Source: an uncultured Mediterraneibacter sp. (GTDB taxonomy: Bacteria; Bacillota; Clostridia; Lachnospirales; Lachnospiraceae). Taken from it: DNA of 38,341 nt. Of the stretch, positions 24,182-34,053 are shown in pieces. Numbering within the stretch: position 1 is the first letter of the stretch; each line of letters begins with the position of its first letter. The stretch is from the NCBI RefSeq assembly GCF_944377805.1, contig NZ_CALWFZ010000020.1, positions 1-38,341 on the forward strand. Direction: 5' to 3'. The translations under genes were made by a program, and so were the position numbers. The notes beneath the pieces were generated by a model, which worked only from the letters and a program-made list of their open reading frames with translations, had not been told where the DNA came from and did no database searches.

Positions 24182-26107
24182 ATGAAAAAGGGAAAAAGCA
24201 CAAAGAAAAAATTAGAGCCTTTTGAGATCGGAGAACTGGATCAGTATCTTTTTGGTCAGGGAAATCATTATGAAGTCTATGAGAAACTTGGAGCGCATAA
24301 GGCAGTTTATAAAGGGCAGCAGGGAGTCTATTTCGCGGTCTGGGCGCCGAACGCGCGCAGAGTCGCTGTTGTGGGTGATTTTAACGGCTGGGATTTTGAG
24401 GCGAACTATATGGAGCGTCAGGAGCCGGTAGGGATCTACACCTGTTTTGTGCCGGGAGTAAAAGAGGGAGACCTGTATAAGTTCTGCATCGAAACACAGC
24501 AGGGAAAACGGATCTTTAAGGCGGATCCGTTCGCGAACTATGCGGAGTTAAGACCGGGTACGGCGTCACGGGTTTTTGATATTTCACATTTGCACTGGAC
24601 AGACAGCGCCTGGATGAAAAAGCGCGAGGAATGGGATCATAAAGTGAATCCGATGTCCATATACGAGGTACATCCGGGGTCGTGGATGCGCCACCCCGGA
24701 CGGGATGATGAAGGCTTTTATACTTACAGAGAGTTCGCGGATACGGTCGTGAAATATGTAAAGGATATGGGATATACGCATGTGGAGCTGATGGGAGTGG
24801 CAGAGCATCCTTTTGACGGCTCGTGGGGATACCAGGTGACAGGATACTATGCCCCGACTTCCAGGTATGGAACACCCGAAGATTTTGCGTATATGATCAA
24901 TCATTTCCACCGGAACAATATCGGAGTTATACTGGACTGGGTACCGGCGCACTTTCCGAGAGACGCCCACGGACTGGCTGATTTTGACGGCACGCCCACC
25001 TTTGAGTATGCAGATCCGAGAAAGGGGGAGCATCCGGACTGGGGCACAAAGATCTTCGATTACGGCAAGCCGGAGGTGAAGAACTTCCTGATCGCCAACG
25101 CGCTGTTCTGGATCGAGCACTATCATGTGGACGGGCTCCGCGTGGACGCCGTGGCTTCCATGCTTTATCTTGATTATGGAAAACAGGATGGACAGTGGGT
25201 TGCGAACAAATACGGGGGCAATGAGAATCTGGAGGCTATCGAATTTTTCAAACATCTGAATTCTGTGGTGCTGGGAAGAAATAAGGGGGCTGTCATGATT
25301 GCCGAGGAGTCCACAGCGTGGCCGAAAGTAACGGGCTCGCCTGAGGATGACGGTCTTGGATTCAGCCTGAAGTGGAATATGGGGTGGATGCATGATTTCA
25401 CGGAGTATATGAAGCTTGATCCGTATTTCAGAAAGAATGCACATCATATGATGACATTTGCAAGTTCCTATGCTTACAGCGAGAACTATATCCTTGTGCT
25501 TTCACACGATGAGGTAGTGCATCTGAAGTGCTCCATGCTCAATAAGATGCCGGGGCTTGGGTTCGATAAGTATGCGAACCTGAAAGTCGCGTATGCGTTT
25601 ATGACCGGGCACCCGGGGAAGAAGCTTCTTTTTATGGGGCAGGAATTCGCCCAGCTCCGTGAGTGGAGCGAGGAGAGAGAACTTGACTGGTATCTTCTGG
25701 CGGAGCCGGAACACCAGGCGGTCCAGAACTGGTACAGAGATCTGCTTCATCTGTATAAAAAGAATAAAGCGCTCTATGAGATGGACTCACAGCCTGAGGG
25801 ATTCGACTGGATCAATGCGGACGACATTTTCCGCAGTATATACAGCTTTGAGAGACACTCTAAAGACAATAAAAAGAATCTGCTCTTTGTATGTAACTTT
25901 ACGCCTGTGGAAAGACCGGATTACCGGGTGGGCGTACCGAGAAGGAAACAGCTTAAGCTTGTTCTAAACAGCGATGAGAAGAAGTACGGCGGACAGGGCG
26001 TTGAGCGGCCGCTTATCTATAAGCCGGTGAAACAGGAGTGCGATGGTCAGAAATATTCGATCGCATATCCGCTTCCGGCATACGGAGTCGCGGTGTTTGA
26101 ATTCTGA
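24182..26107 (+). CDS. glgB: 1,4-alpha-glucan branching enzyme GlgB
   Basis: A 641-residue GH13 enzyme that cuts alpha-1,4 glucan chains and rejoins them by alpha-1,6 links in glycogen. The N-terminal CBM48 region contains VAVVGDFNGWD. The catalytic barrel has the four GH13 regions: ILDWVPAHF, DGLRVDAVAS with the nucleophile Asp, IAEEST with the acid Glu, and LSHDEVVH with the transition-state Asp. GSWGYQVTGYYAPTSRYG and the C-terminal all-beta domain are typical. ATG 24182 is chosen, with GAGGTG 6 nt upstream; the GTG at 24173 lies inside that site. No other glycogen genes flank it. A TATAAT at 24136-24141 may be its -10, though its -35 is poor. Confidence 0.96.
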   Translation: MKKGKSTKKKLEPFEIGELDQYLFGQGNHYEVYEKLGAHKAVYKGQQGVYFAVWAPNARRVAVVGDFNGWDFEANYMERQEPVGIYTCFVPGVKEGDLYKFCIETQQGKRIFKADPFANYAELRPGTASRVFDISHLHWTDSAWMKKREEWDHKVNPMSIYEVHPGSWMRHPGRDDEGFYTYREFADTVVKYVKDMGYTHVELMGVAEHPFDGSWGYQVTGYYAPTSRYGTPEDFAYMINHFHRNNIGVILDWVPAHFPRDAHGLADFDGTPTFEYADPRKGEHPDWGTKIFDYGKPEVKNFLIANALFWIEHYHVDGLRVDAVASMLYLDYGKQDGQWVANKYGGNENLEAIEFFKHLNSVVLGRNKGAVMIAEESTAWPKVTGSPEDDGLGFSLKWNMGWMHDFTEYMKLDPYFRKNAHHMMTFASSYAYSENYILVLSHDEVVHLKCSMLNKMPGLGFDKYANLKVAYAFMTGHPGKKLLFMGQEFAQLREWSEERELDWYLLAEPEHQAVQNWYRDLLHLYKKNKALYEMDSQPEGFDWINADDIFRSIYSFERHSKDNKKNLLFVCNFTPVERPDYRVGVPRRKQLKLVLNSDEKKYGGQGVERPLIYKPVKQECDGQKYSIAYPLPAYGVAVFEF

Positions 26108-26128
26108 CAAAACCCGATATGTAAATAC

Positions 26129-26178
26129 AAAAACCGGATCCGGATCTTTTTTAAGAGATAACTGGAACCGGTTTTTAA
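26129..26178 (+). terminator. Terminator after glgB
   Basis: AAAAACCGG (26129-26137) pairs with CCGGTTTTT (26168-26176), with internal bases that pair partly. The right arm supplies its own T-tract. Confidence 0.7.
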
Positions 26179-26290
26179 ATATGCACAAAAACAATTATAG
26201 AGACCAAAAATATTCAGAAAAATATACTAAAACGAAAGAATAAATGATATAATAAATCATGTACACATAGAAATGGAAGGAGAGATAGAA

Positions 26291-28390
26291 ATGGACAATC
26301 AATTGGCACTACTTACATTATGCGGCTCCATTATCGCGCTTCTGTTTGTGGCAAGCAGGGCGCAGAAGGTACTCCGTTTCTCAGAGGGAAACGATACTAT
26401 GAGAAAGATTTCCGCATCCATCCACAAGGGCGCGATGGCCTACCTGCGCCGGCAGTATAAGATCCTGATCGGATTTTTTGCTATTATGTTCGTAATCCTG
26501 TTTGTGATGGCGGCACTTGGACTTCTTACATGGTTTGTTCCCTTTGCATTTGTAACGGGCGGGTTCTTCTCCGGATTATCAGGCTTTGTCGGTATGCAGA
26601 TTGCCACAAGAGCGAACGCAAGGACTGCGGCAGCCTGCCAAAAAAGCCTGAACAAGGGTCTGAACGTGGCATTTTCAGCGGGATCGGTTATGGGCTTTAC
26701 AGTTGTGGGGCTGGGACTTCTGGACATATCGATCTGGTATCTTCTGCTCAGGCTAGTGTTTAAACTTCCGATTGAAGATATTACCAGCACGATGCTTACG
26801 TTCGGAATGGGAGCGTCTTCTATGGCTCTGTTCGCGCGCGTGGGCGGCGGTATCTATACGAAAGCGGCGGATGTGGGCGCGGATCTTGTAGGAAAGGTAG
26901 AGGCCGGAATCCCCGAAGACGATCCGAGAAACCCTGCGGTTATTGCTGACAATGTAGGCGATAACGTAGGCGATGTGGCAGGTATGGGAGCAGATCTCTA
27001 CGAATCCTATGTGGGCTCCATTCTGTCGGCATGTGCTCTGGGAGTGATCGCTTTTAATAAAATAGAGTCCGTGGACCGGGTAAATGCGGTTGTGATTCCG
27101 ATGGTACTGGCAGCAGTCGGAGTACTGGCATCCATCATCGGTTCTCTCCTTGTAAAGACCGGTGAGAGCACAGATCAGAGTACGCTTCTCAAGGCTCTGA
27201 GAAGAGGCACGAATACAAGTGCAATCATCATTGCGGTTGTAGCATTTCCTCTTGTCTGGTTTATTCTGGGCAGTGATTTTATCGGATTTTATGTCGCGAT
27301 TCTGGCAGGTCTTCTGGCCGGAGTACTGATCGGATTTTTTACAGAGTATTTTACATCCGATACATACAGGCCGACTCAGAAGCTTGCGGATAAATCGGAG
27401 ACAGGTTCAGCTACAATCATCATCGGAGGCCTGAGTCTTGGTATGCTCTCCACAGCAGTTCCTATCGTGATTATCGCGATCTGTGTTATGGCGGCATATG
27501 CGCTCTCGGGAGGATTCATTGAGTCTACAAGAGGCTTGTACGGAATCGCCCTGGCAGCTGTCGGCATGCTGTCCACACTTGGAATTACGCTTGCGACGGA
27601 CGCCTATGGCCCCATTGCGGATAACGCGGGCGGTATCGCCGAGATGGCAGGTCTGGAAGCAGACGTCAGAAAACGTACGGACGCACTGGATTCTCTCGGC
27701 AATACAACAGCCGCAACAGGAAAAGGATTCGCAATCGGCTCCGCGGCTCTGACAGCGCTTGCCCTGATCGCTTCTTATGTAGAGAAAGTTCAGGAAGTGG
27801 GCGGCCCGGACATTGCGCTCGACATGAGTGTTATGAACCCGACTGTTCTGGTCGGCATCTTCATTGGCGCCTGCCTGCCGTTTGTATTCGCGGCGCTTAC
27901 AATGGACTCTGTAGGCCGTGCGGCTCAGAGTATTGTAGTTGAGGTTCGCCGTCAGTTTAAAGAGATCAAAGGCCTGATGGAAGGAAGAGCCGAAGCGGAC
28001 TATGAGACATGTGTGGATATTTGTACGAAGGCTTCGCTTCATGAGATGATCCTGCCGACTCTTCTGGCAATCATTACCCCCGTTGTGACGGGATTGATTC
28101 TGGGATATAACGGAGTAATCGGCCTTCTGACCGGTTCAACCGCAACCGGATTCCTCATGGCGATCTTCATGGCTAATGCCGGAGGAGCGTGGGATAACGC
28201 CAAGAAGTATATCGAGGGAGGCAAGCACGGCGGAAAAGGCAGTGACTGCCATAAGGCCGCAGTAGTCGGCGATACGGTGGGCGACCCCTTCAAAGATACG
28301 TCGGGACCGTCGATCAATATTCTGATTAAGCTGCTGTCGATGGTATCGATTGTGTTTGCGGCGTTGGTCGTGAATTATCATATTTTCTAA
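26291..28390 (+). CDS. hppA: Membrane-bound ion-translocating pyrophosphatase HppA
   Basis: A 699-residue protein with about 16 membrane helices. It couples pyrophosphate hydrolysis to pumping of H+ or Na+. The substrate-site motifs are intact: [35 protein letters not shown], and [15 protein letters not shown] near the end. The segment [10 protein letters not shown] has Ala where K+-independent enzymes carry Lys, so this is predicted to be the K+-dependent class, many members of which pump Na+. The ATG at 26291 follows AAGGAGA; the in-frame ATG at 26273 precedes that site and is rejected. A TATAAT lies at 26248-26253 without a good -35. The gene is monocistronic. Confidence 0.95.
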   Translation: MDNQLALLTLCGSIIALLFVASRAQKVLRFSEGNDTMRKISASIHKGAMAYLRRQYKILIGFFAIMFVILFVMAALGLLTWFVPFAFVTGGFFSGLSGFVGMQIATRANARTAAACQKSLNKGLNVAFSAGSVMGFTVVGLGLLDISIWYLLLRLVFKLPIEDITSTMLTFGMGASSMALFARVGGGIYTKAADVGADLVGKVEAGIPEDDPRNPAVIADNVGDNVGDVAGMGADLYESYVGSILSACALGVIAFNKIESVDRVNAVVIPMVLAAVGVLASIIGSLLVKTGESTDQSTLLKALRRGTNTSAIIIAVVAFPLVWFILGSDFIGFYVAILAGLLAGVLIGFFTEYFTSDTYRPTQKLADKSETGSATIIIGGLSLGMLSTAVPIVIIAICVMAAYALSGGFIESTRGLYGIALAAVGMLSTLGITLATDAYGPIADNAGGIAEMAGLEADVRKRTDALDSLGNTTAATGKGFAIGSAALTALALIASYVEKVQEVGGPDIALDMSVMNPTVLVGIFIGACLPFVFAALTMDSVGRAAQSIVVEVRRQFKEIKGLMEGRAEADYETCVDICTKASLHEMILPTLLAIITPVVTGLILGYNGVIGLLTGSTATGFLMAIFMANAGGAWDNAKKYIEGGKHGGKGSDCHKAAVVGDTVGDPFKDTSGPSINILIKLLSMVSIVFAALVVNYHIF

Positions 28391-28417
28391 ATAGCAGAAT
28401 ATAAAAATGATTTCGGT

Positions 28418-28460
28418 AAACCGGAGACTCGTGAGATGTACGAAGTCTCCGGTTTTATTT
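28418..28460 (+). terminator. Terminator after hppA
   Basis: AAACCGGAGAC (28418-28428) pairs perfectly with GTCTCCGGTTT (28445-28455), followed by TATTTTTTC. Confidence 0.88.
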
Positions 28461-28470
28461 TTTCTCCATA

Positions 28471-28486
28471 TGTTGTTATAACAACA
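28471..28486. promoter_or_regulatory. Perfect 16-bp palindrome, candidate CRP/FNR-family (HcpR-like) operator
   Basis: TGTTGTTATAACAACA is identical to its reverse complement. A plausible -10 (TATTCT, 28508-28513) lies downstream; with a start near 28520 the palindrome centre is at about -41.5, the classic class II activator position. The usual -35 is absent, as expected for an activated promoter. The genes behind it (cupin, hcp) are typical targets of CRP/FNR-type nitrosative-stress regulators. The regulator is not in the window. Confidence 0.55.
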
Positions 28487-28551
28487 GATTTTTGCGGTTG
28501 ATCATAGTATTCTAAACGAGGAAACGCAAGAGAAAGGAAGGTTCTGAAGCT

Positions 28552-28884
28552 ATGGACGCAAAAATAAAAAATATTGCGAATTCAGAAGTGCTAACTCTGA
28601 AAGACCAGATTTCCTATCAGGATGGTCAGGTTGTCAGCAAGACGCTGGCGCAGAACCCGGCGGTGAGCATTACACTGTTTTCCTTCGCAAAAGGAGAAGA
28701 AATCAGTACTCATGAGTCAGGGGGAGACGCTTTTGTTACCTGCCTGGACGGCGTCGGAAAGATCACAATTGACGGCGTTGAATATGTGCTGCACGAGGGG
28801 GAGTCGATCGTTATGCCGGCCAGACACCCACATGCGGTATATGCCCAGGAAGAGTTTAAGATGCTTTTAGTTGTTGTATTTTAA
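28552..28884 (+). CDS. Small single-domain cupin protein
   Basis: A 110-residue beta-barrel protein. The first cupin motif is degenerate (STHESGGDAFVTCLDG); the second is EYVLHEGESIVMPARHPHAV. His53 or so, Asp and His in these motifs could bind a metal. It lies 21 nt upstream of hcp and behind the same palindrome-bearing promoter, so it is very likely co-expressed with hydroxylamine reductase. Cupins of this size next to hcp are common in Clostridia; their reaction is not established. GAAAGGAAGG precedes the ATG. Confidence 0.85.
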   Translation: MDAKIKNIANSEVLTLKDQISYQDGQVVSKTLAQNPAVSITLFSFAKGEEISTHESGGDAFVTCLDGVGKITIDGVEYVLHEGESIVMPARHPHAVYAQEEFKMLLVVVF

Positions 28885-28905
28885 TAATTTATCAGGAGGT
28901 TTATT

Positions 28906-30543
28906 ATGGAACAGAAAATGTTTTGTTATCAATGTCAGGAAACAGCGGGATGTAAAGGATGTACTATGTCAGGCGTATGCGGGAAGAAACCTGATGTGGC
29001 GGCTATGCAGGACCTGCTCGTCTATGTCACAAAAGGGATTTCAGCCGTTACGACTGCGCTGCGCAGGGAAGGAACCAAGGTGCCTGCCGAGACAGATCAT
29101 CTGATCACTCTGAACCTGTTTACGACTATCACCAACGCGAATTTTGACAGGGAGAGTATTGAGGAACGGATCCGCGTCACGCTGACAGCTAAGGAAACTT
29201 TGCTCGCACAACTTCGGGATTCATCTGCTCTGCCCGAAGCCGCAGCATGGGACGGCTCCGGAGACTGGGAGGAAAAGGCAAAAAAGGTTGGCGTACTTTC
29301 TACAGAAAACGAAGACATTCGTTCTCTGCGTGAACTGATTACTTACGGTCTGAAAGGACTGTCTGCCTACACAAAGCACGCAAATGCGCTGCTTAACGAT
29401 GATGAGGAAGTGGAGGCGTTCATTCAGAGAGCTCTTGCCGCTACGCTGGATGACAGTCTCAGTGTGGACGAGCTGATCGGGCTGACTATGGAAGCCGGAA
29501 AATACGGCGTTTCCGCTATGGCGCTTCTCGACAAGGCCAATACGGACGCCTACGGTAATCCTGAGATCACAAAAGTAAATATTGGAGTAAGAAACAATCC
29601 GGCTATTCTGGTCTCCGGCCATGATCTTCGAGATCTGGAAATGCTGCTGGAACAGACTCAGGGAACGGGTGTGGACGTCTACACACATTCTGAGATGCTG
29701 CCTGCACATTACTATCCTGCTTTCAAAAAATATTCCAACTTTGCCGGAAACTATGGAAATGCATGGTGGAAACAGAAAGAGGAGTTTGAATCCTTTAACG
29801 GACCTATTTTGATGACGACAAACTGTATTGTGCCGCCTAAGGACAGTTATAAAGACCGTCTGTATACGACCGGTGCGGCAGGTTATCCGGGATGCACTCA
29901 TATTCCTGGAGAAATCGGGGAACAGAAGGACTTCTCGGCGCTGATCGAGCACGCAAAAAGATGTCCGGCTCCGGCTGAAATCGAAACCGGGGAGATTGTC
30001 GGCGGATTTGCGCATGCACAGGTGCTTGCGCTGGCAGATCAGGTAGTGGACGCAGTAAAGAGCGGAGCCATTAAAAAATTCGTGGTTATGGCGGGATGTG
30101 ACGGCCGCGCAAAGAGCCGCGAGTATTACACAGAATTTGCCAAAGCGCTGCCTCAGGATACTGTGATCCTTACTGCAGGCTGCGCGAAGTACAAATACAA
30201 CAAGCTGCCGCTGGGTGACATCAATGGAATCCCACGGGTACTGGACGCCGGACAGTGCAACGATTCCTACTCGCTGGCTGTGATTGCACTGAAGCTCAAA
30301 GAAGTTTTCGGGCTGGATGACATTAACGATCTGCCGATCGTCTACAATATCGCATGGTACGAGCAGAAAGCAGTTATTGTTCTGCTGGCGCTTCTACACC
30401 TCGGCGTTAAGAACATCCACCTTGGACCGACTCTTCCGGCATTTCTCAGTCCAAATGTGGCGAAAGTCCTGGTTGAGAACTTCGGTATCTCGGGGATCGG
30501 TACAGTGGAAGACGACCTCAAACTGTTTTTCGGTGCAAACTAA
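28906..30543 (+). CDS. hcp: Hydroxylamine reductase / hybrid-cluster protein (class I)
   Basis: A 545-residue cytoplasmic redox enzyme. The N-terminal iron-sulphur cluster ligands are Cys7, Cys10, Cys19 and Cys25 in [23 protein letters not shown]. Hybrid-cluster ligands follow in order: [57 protein letters not shown], and the WYEQKAV Glu/Lys pair. Hcp reduces hydroxylamine and, physiologically, nitric oxide to nitrous oxide under anaerobic nitrosative stress. AGGAGG precedes the ATG. It is the second gene of the cupin-hcp unit and ends at a strong terminator. Confidence 0.97.
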   Translation: MEQKMFCYQCQETAGCKGCTMSGVCGKKPDVAAMQDLLVYVTKGISAVTTALRREGTKVPAETDHLITLNLFTTITNANFDRESIEERIRVTLTAKETLLAQLRDSSALPEAAAWDGSGDWEEKAKKVGVLSTENEDIRSLRELITYGLKGLSAYTKHANALLNDDEEVEAFIQRALAATLDDSLSVDELIGLTMEAGKYGVSAMALLDKANTDAYGNPEITKVNIGVRNNPAILVSGHDLRDLEMLLEQTQGTGVDVYTHSEMLPAHYYPAFKKYSNFAGNYGNAWWKQKEEFESFNGPILMTTNCIVPPKDSYKDRLYTTGAAGYPGCTHIPGEIGEQKDFSALIEHAKRCPAPAEIETGEIVGGFAHAQVLALADQVVDAVKSGAIKKFVVMAGCDGRAKSREYYTEFAKALPQDTVILTAGCAKYKYNKLPLGDINGIPRVLDAGQCNDSYSLAVIALKLKEVFGLDDINDLPIVYNIAWYEQKAVIVLLALLHLGVKNIHLGPTLPAFLSPNVAKVLVENFGISGIGTVEDDLKLFFGAN

Positions 30544-30560
30544 AAAACGATGGAAACAGC

Positions 30561-30602
30561 AAAAAGGAGCAAAAGCAGTGTTAACTGCTGTGCTCCTTTT
30601 TT
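30561..30602 (+). terminator. Terminator after hcp
   Basis: An outer stem AAAAAGGAGCA/TGCTCCTTTTT (30561-30571 with 30591-30601) encloses a smaller AGCAGT/ACTGCT stem, ending in a run of six Ts. Confidence 0.9.
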
Positions 30603-30720
30603 GTGATAGCGACGAACCAAAGGCCGGGTTTGCCCGAGACGGACCCTGGCACCGCTTACAACCCCGGAATGCGCTTTTTGGCGTTTTCGCCGATTGACGG
30701 CCAGTGTTGCTCTAATAAAA
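30603..30720. repeat. GC-rich intergenic segment, possible dispersed repeat or gene remnant
   Basis: This stretch is much richer in GC than the AT-rich DNA that follows. It contains short self-complementary pieces (CGGGTTTGCCCG, GGCGTTTTCGCC). On the minus strand a frame reads like protein for about 19 codons (LEQHWPSIGENAKKRIPGL) before a stop. I suspect a repeated intergenic unit or the tail of a lost gene. The rest of the gap to 30827 is AT-rich with no signal that I recognise. Confidence 0.3.
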
Positions 30721-30827
30721 TAAAAATGATATATTCTAAAAAATGTTTACTAAATTATATGACCAGACGTCCAAATAATGATAATATAAATATGTAAAAT
30801 TTATACTGATTTTGAAGGGAGATGTAA

Positions 30828-31718
30828 ATGCTAAGAAAACTGAAGATAAAGTATTATTTCTGGAAGTTAAAACGAAATAAGATTGATTTGCAGACAGTGG
30901 CATTAAAATTGTCAGTACCAACAGGCAAAGTAAAAGAGGAGTATGACAGATACATAAACCCATTTAAGCAAATAAAAATAGAACCGTTTGTCTCATTTGT
31001 GGCTGTATGTGTTTCTGTGTGTTCAATTTTTATTGCCGTGGAAACACTAAATGAGATGCGAAGAGAACGAGACTTAACATATAAGCCGGATCTTAGAGTG
31101 TATGAAAATGATATTTCTCTGTATTGGAATGAAGAGGGCAGAGAGACCAGGAGAGAAGACAATTATAGCCGCCAATATCAGTCAGATGAAGAAAATGTCC
31201 TGTATGGCGTTTATCTCAATATAGACAACATTGGAGCCGGAAATGCAAAAGACATAAAATATGATTGGAATTATGAGGATAATCTTAGAACGTTCAATTC
31301 CTTTTTAGAAAAAAGCGGGGTGGAAGCATTCTTTGATGAGACAGAAAATCTCATTGAGATAGACTATAAAGATGAGTGGGTGTCATGGACAAGAATTGAC
31401 GAAAATGATATGGAAAGCTATATATCACAGGATACACAGAAAAGAGTACTGATACCGTCGGTTTATCTGGAGTTATTAACGGCGTATTGCTATGAGAAAC
31501 TCCCCCCTTCATCAGAAATAGAATACACGCAACCGCTGACTATGCACGACTTTCCTAAGTTGTCTCTGACTATTTCTTACAAAGACATACAAGGATTGGA
31601 AACGCAGAAGAAAGTGGAGATTGGACTTGAACCAACAGCATATAATAAAGAGGATACAGGTGAAGGAAACTGCAGTTGGCGCGTAAGAAATCTGGGGGAA
31701 GAAATAATAAACGAATAA
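30828..31718 (+). CDS. Uncharacterised single-pass membrane protein, AT-rich orphan
   Basis: A 296-residue protein that I do not recognise. Residues 1-50 are basic and include an HTH-like stretch (DLQTVALKLSVPTGKVKEEY). One hydrophobic helix follows at about 55-73 (FVSFVAVCVSVCSIFIAVE). The remaining 220 residues are hydrophilic and rich in Asp, Glu and Tyr, with a beta-rich look (LYGVYLNIDNIGAGNAKDIKYDW). The ATG follows AAGGGAGATGTAA. Base composition is lower in GC than the neighbours and no functional partner adjoins it, suggesting acquisition by transfer. A membrane anchor with a regulatory N-terminus is possible but unsupported. Confidence 0.7.
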   Translation: MLRKLKIKYYFWKLKRNKIDLQTVALKLSVPTGKVKEEYDRYINPFKQIKIEPFVSFVAVCVSVCSIFIAVETLNEMRRERDLTYKPDLRVYENDISLYWNEEGRETRREDNYSRQYQSDEENVLYGVYLNIDNIGAGNAKDIKYDWNYEDNLRTFNSFLEKSGVEAFFDETENLIEIDYKDEWVSWTRIDENDMESYISQDTQKRVLIPSVYLELLTAYCYEKLPPSSEIEYTQPLTMHDFPKLSLTISYKDIQGLETQKKVEIGLEPTAYNKEDTGEGNCSWRVRNLGEEIINE

Positions 31719-31815
31719 TAAGAGTGCGGTGCATATCGTTGCAATAAATATGGAAAAACAGAGCCATATTCCGATAAGGGGGCCTATATGTTGATAGCAT
31801 GTCGGAAGCTTAAAG

Positions 31816-31844
31816 GCATGACTTCCCTTTTTCCAGCATACATT
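31816..31844 (+). promoter_or_regulatory. Candidate sigma-E promoter of spoIIID
   Basis: CATACATT (31837-31844) matches the sigma-E -10 consensus (CATACANT). A GGCATGAC element at 31815-31822 lies 14 nt upstream, a suitable distance for the weaker -35 (GTCATATT-like). The mother-cell sigma-E is the known regulator of spoIIID in spore formers. Confidence 0.6.
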
Positions 31845-31873
31845 GTAAAAACGATGTTTGCAGGGGGATTTTT

Positions 31874-32146
31874 TTGAAAGATTATATTGAAGAGAGAGCC
31901 GTGGAGATTGCTGATTATATTATAGAGAATAACGCGACTGTGAGGCAGACGGCGAAACAGTTCCGGATCAGCAAGAGTACGGTACATAAAGATGTAACCG
32001 AACGGCTCCTTCAGATAAACCCCTCTCTGGCGCGAGAAGCCAGGAAAGTGCTGGACATGAACAAATCCGAGCGCCATATCAGGGGCGGAATGGCCACCAG
32101 AGAAAAATATCTTCACCAGCACGAATGCAAGGCCAGCGGGCTGTGA
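31874..32146 (+). CDS. spoIIID: Sporulation transcriptional regulator SpoIIID
   Basis: A 90-residue DNA-binding protein, the usual size. It begins MKDYIEERAVEIADYIIE and has a helix-turn-helix at about 23-42 (TVRQTAKQFRISKSTVHKDV), then the basic C-terminal helix with RHIRGGMATREKY, also needed for binding. SpoIIID acts in the mother cell after engulfment begins, repressing early sigma-E genes and activating later ones. The start codon is TTG, preceded by CAGGGGG at a 6-nt spacing. The presence of this gene shows that the host lineage sporulates or recently did. Confidence 0.96.
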   Translation: MKDYIEERAVEIADYIIENNATVRQTAKQFRISKSTVHKDVTERLLQINPSLAREARKVLDMNKSERHIRGGMATREKYLHQHECKASGL

Positions 32147-32214
32147 GAGTGAGGGGCATGACTTTACATTTGGAGAAAAGTCTTTTATACTTTTAGTATA
32201 CGGATATGGTGGAC

Positions 32215-32255
32215 GAGGGCATAGCGATGTTTCACGGGAACTCCGCTGTGCCCTC
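32215..32255 (+). terminator. GC-rich hairpin after spoIIID (weak terminator or leader structure)
   Basis: GAGGGCATAGCG (32215-32226) pairs with CGCTGTGCCCTC (32244-32255), 12 pairs with one G-U. Only TTCTGG follows, so termination would be inefficient; it may instead be a leader structure of the next gene, 86 nt downstream. Confidence 0.4.
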
Positions 32256-32341
32256 TTCTGGTAGCAGGGAAACCGTTTATACCCGAAGCGGTGCTTTTTC
32301 TCTGACCCAGATGAAGCCCACTGTCGGGAGAGAGATGTAGG

Positions 32342-33871
32342 ATGAAAGTTGCAATTCTTGAAGAGAAATGCAGTGACAGAGAGATAATAGAAAATATAGT
32401 GGAGCAACTTGGCCCGGAGTATGAGGTGGCGGGAGCTGCGTCTGACGGGAAAACGGGATATGACCTGATCAAGGCGGAAAAACCGGATCTTGTTATTATG
32501 GATACCTATCTGCCGAAGATGAGCGGTCTGTCCATGTTGAAGAAACTGAGGGCAGAAAAAAACGGTGTTAAGGTGCTGATCCTCACTGCGGATACGAATT
32601 TTGACCGCGCAAGACAAGCGATCGGACTTGGAGTGGACAACTATCTGCTCAAGCCGATTAAGAAAAATCAGCTTAAAAAGGCGATCATACAGCTTGCGGA
32701 AAAGCTGGAGGACGAGCGGGCGATACAGGAAACATTTACGGTAGAAAACATTTTCAGAGGATGGCTGAATGGCCAGATTAAAACGGACAATAATCTCGTA
32801 CGGCTTACCGAAGAGCGGTATGGATTCACATTTGATGATCCGGGAGCAATATTTACCCTTTGGCTTGGATCAGATTATATTGCCAATAAAGAGACGGCAA
32901 GAAACATCCTGGAGAAATCCGGGCGGGAAAAGGGCTGTGAGATCTGTGTACTGGAGATTGACGTATGGAGACTTCTGGCGGTCATCATATATAAGCCCAG
33001 TATAGCTGGATCGGACTATCAGTTTTTCCGGAACCATGTGGTGCAGGCGCTGTGCAGCAGTCTGCAGGGAGAAGTGGTGTGCCTGTGGGAGGATGCGGAG
33101 CATCTGTCGATGCTTCCAATGGCACTTCGGGAGTTGAGGAAGATCAGAGAGTGGAATCTTGTGTTTGACAGAGGTGAGCTGATCAGGCCCCGTGACGTTT
33201 TGAGCCTGGAGCCGGCGGCCCTGAAGTATCCTGTGGAACTTGAAGGACGCGTGAAGCGGGCAGCGATCGCGGAAAATGGGGAAGAGATCAAGAAGTGTTA
33301 CTATGAATTGTATGCTTTGTTCCGCGGGGAAACTTACAGCCCGTCAGAGATCAAGGAATGTCTGATGCGGTTCAGTCTGGCCGCGGTGGACGCATATAAA
33401 ACGCGTCATATCATTGAATCAGAAATGCAGATACAGTATTGTATGCAGGCGATCTCTGAGGCGATGAGCTGGAGACAGATGCGAATGGCGATGGAAAAGC
33501 TTCTCGGAATGTTCCGCTACGAGACATTTGCCGATGCCAGTGACAAGAATTTAAGCCCTCTTGTCCGGAACGCGGTTCACCTGGTCAGAAAATATTATGA
33601 TCACGGGATTACTCTGGAGGAGACCGCCAACCGTCTTTATGTATCTGAAGAGTACTTGAGCAGTCAGTTCAAGAAAGAGACAGGTGTCGGATTCACCGAG
33701 ACGGTGAGAAACTACAGAATTGAGAGAATCAAATATCTCCTGCTTAATACGAAATTGAAACTGAACCAGATCGCAGAGCTGGTTGGATACACTGATCCGA
33801 AATATATGAGCCGGGTGTTCAAAGAAGAGACGGGAGTGCTCCCGAGCGAATTCCGGAAGGCTGCTCCCTGA
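32342..33871 (+). CDS. Orphan response regulator: REC domain with AraC-type DNA-binding domain (YesN-like)
   Basis: A 509-residue cytoplasmic regulator. The N-terminal receiver domain has the phosphoacceptor Asp54 (VIMDTYLP), the conserved LILTAD switch region and Lys104 (LLKPIKK). A middle region of about 250 residues is of unknown fold. The C-terminal 100 residues form a double-HTH AraC domain (ITLEETANRLYVSEEYLSSQF; LNQIAELVGYTDPKYMSRVF). Such proteins pair with a histidine kinase to control sugar uptake or other envelope genes, but no kinase is nearby. The ATG is chosen from the start of the REC fold; GGGAGAGAGATG lies just upstream. Confidence 0.88.
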   Translation: MKVAILEEKCSDREIIENIVEQLGPEYEVAGAASDGKTGYDLIKAEKPDLVIMDTYLPKMSGLSMLKKLRAEKNGVKVLILTADTNFDRARQAIGLGVDNYLLKPIKKNQLKKAIIQLAEKLEDERAIQETFTVENIFRGWLNGQIKTDNNLVRLTEERYGFTFDDPGAIFTLWLGSDYIANKETARNILEKSGREKGCEICVLEIDVWRLLAVIIYKPSIAGSDYQFFRNHVVQALCSSLQGEVVCLWEDAEHLSMLPMALRELRKIREWNLVFDRGELIRPRDVLSLEPAALKYPVELEGRVKRAAIAENGEEIKKCYYELYALFRGETYSPSEIKECLMRFSLAAVDAYKTRHIIESEMQIQYCMQAISEAMSWRQMRMAMEKLLGMFRYETFADASDKNLSPLVRNAVHLVRKYYDHGITLEETANRLYVSEEYLSSQFKKETGVGFTETVRNYRIERIKYLLLNTKLKLNQIAELVGYTDPKYMSRVFKEETGVLPSEFRKAAP

Positions 33872-34053
33872 GACGTGTTTACAGATGAAATGAATAATGT
33901 GCGGTTTCGTGTCGAATATTGATTAAAAAACTCCACCTTTTTTAAGAAATTCCCCCTTTTCGATAAGGAAAATTGTGGTAATATGGTTGCTGATGCAAGA
34001 AGGAAGACTTGAAGCATACTTCACATGGAATTCTAAGAGAGGTGAGTTGAACG

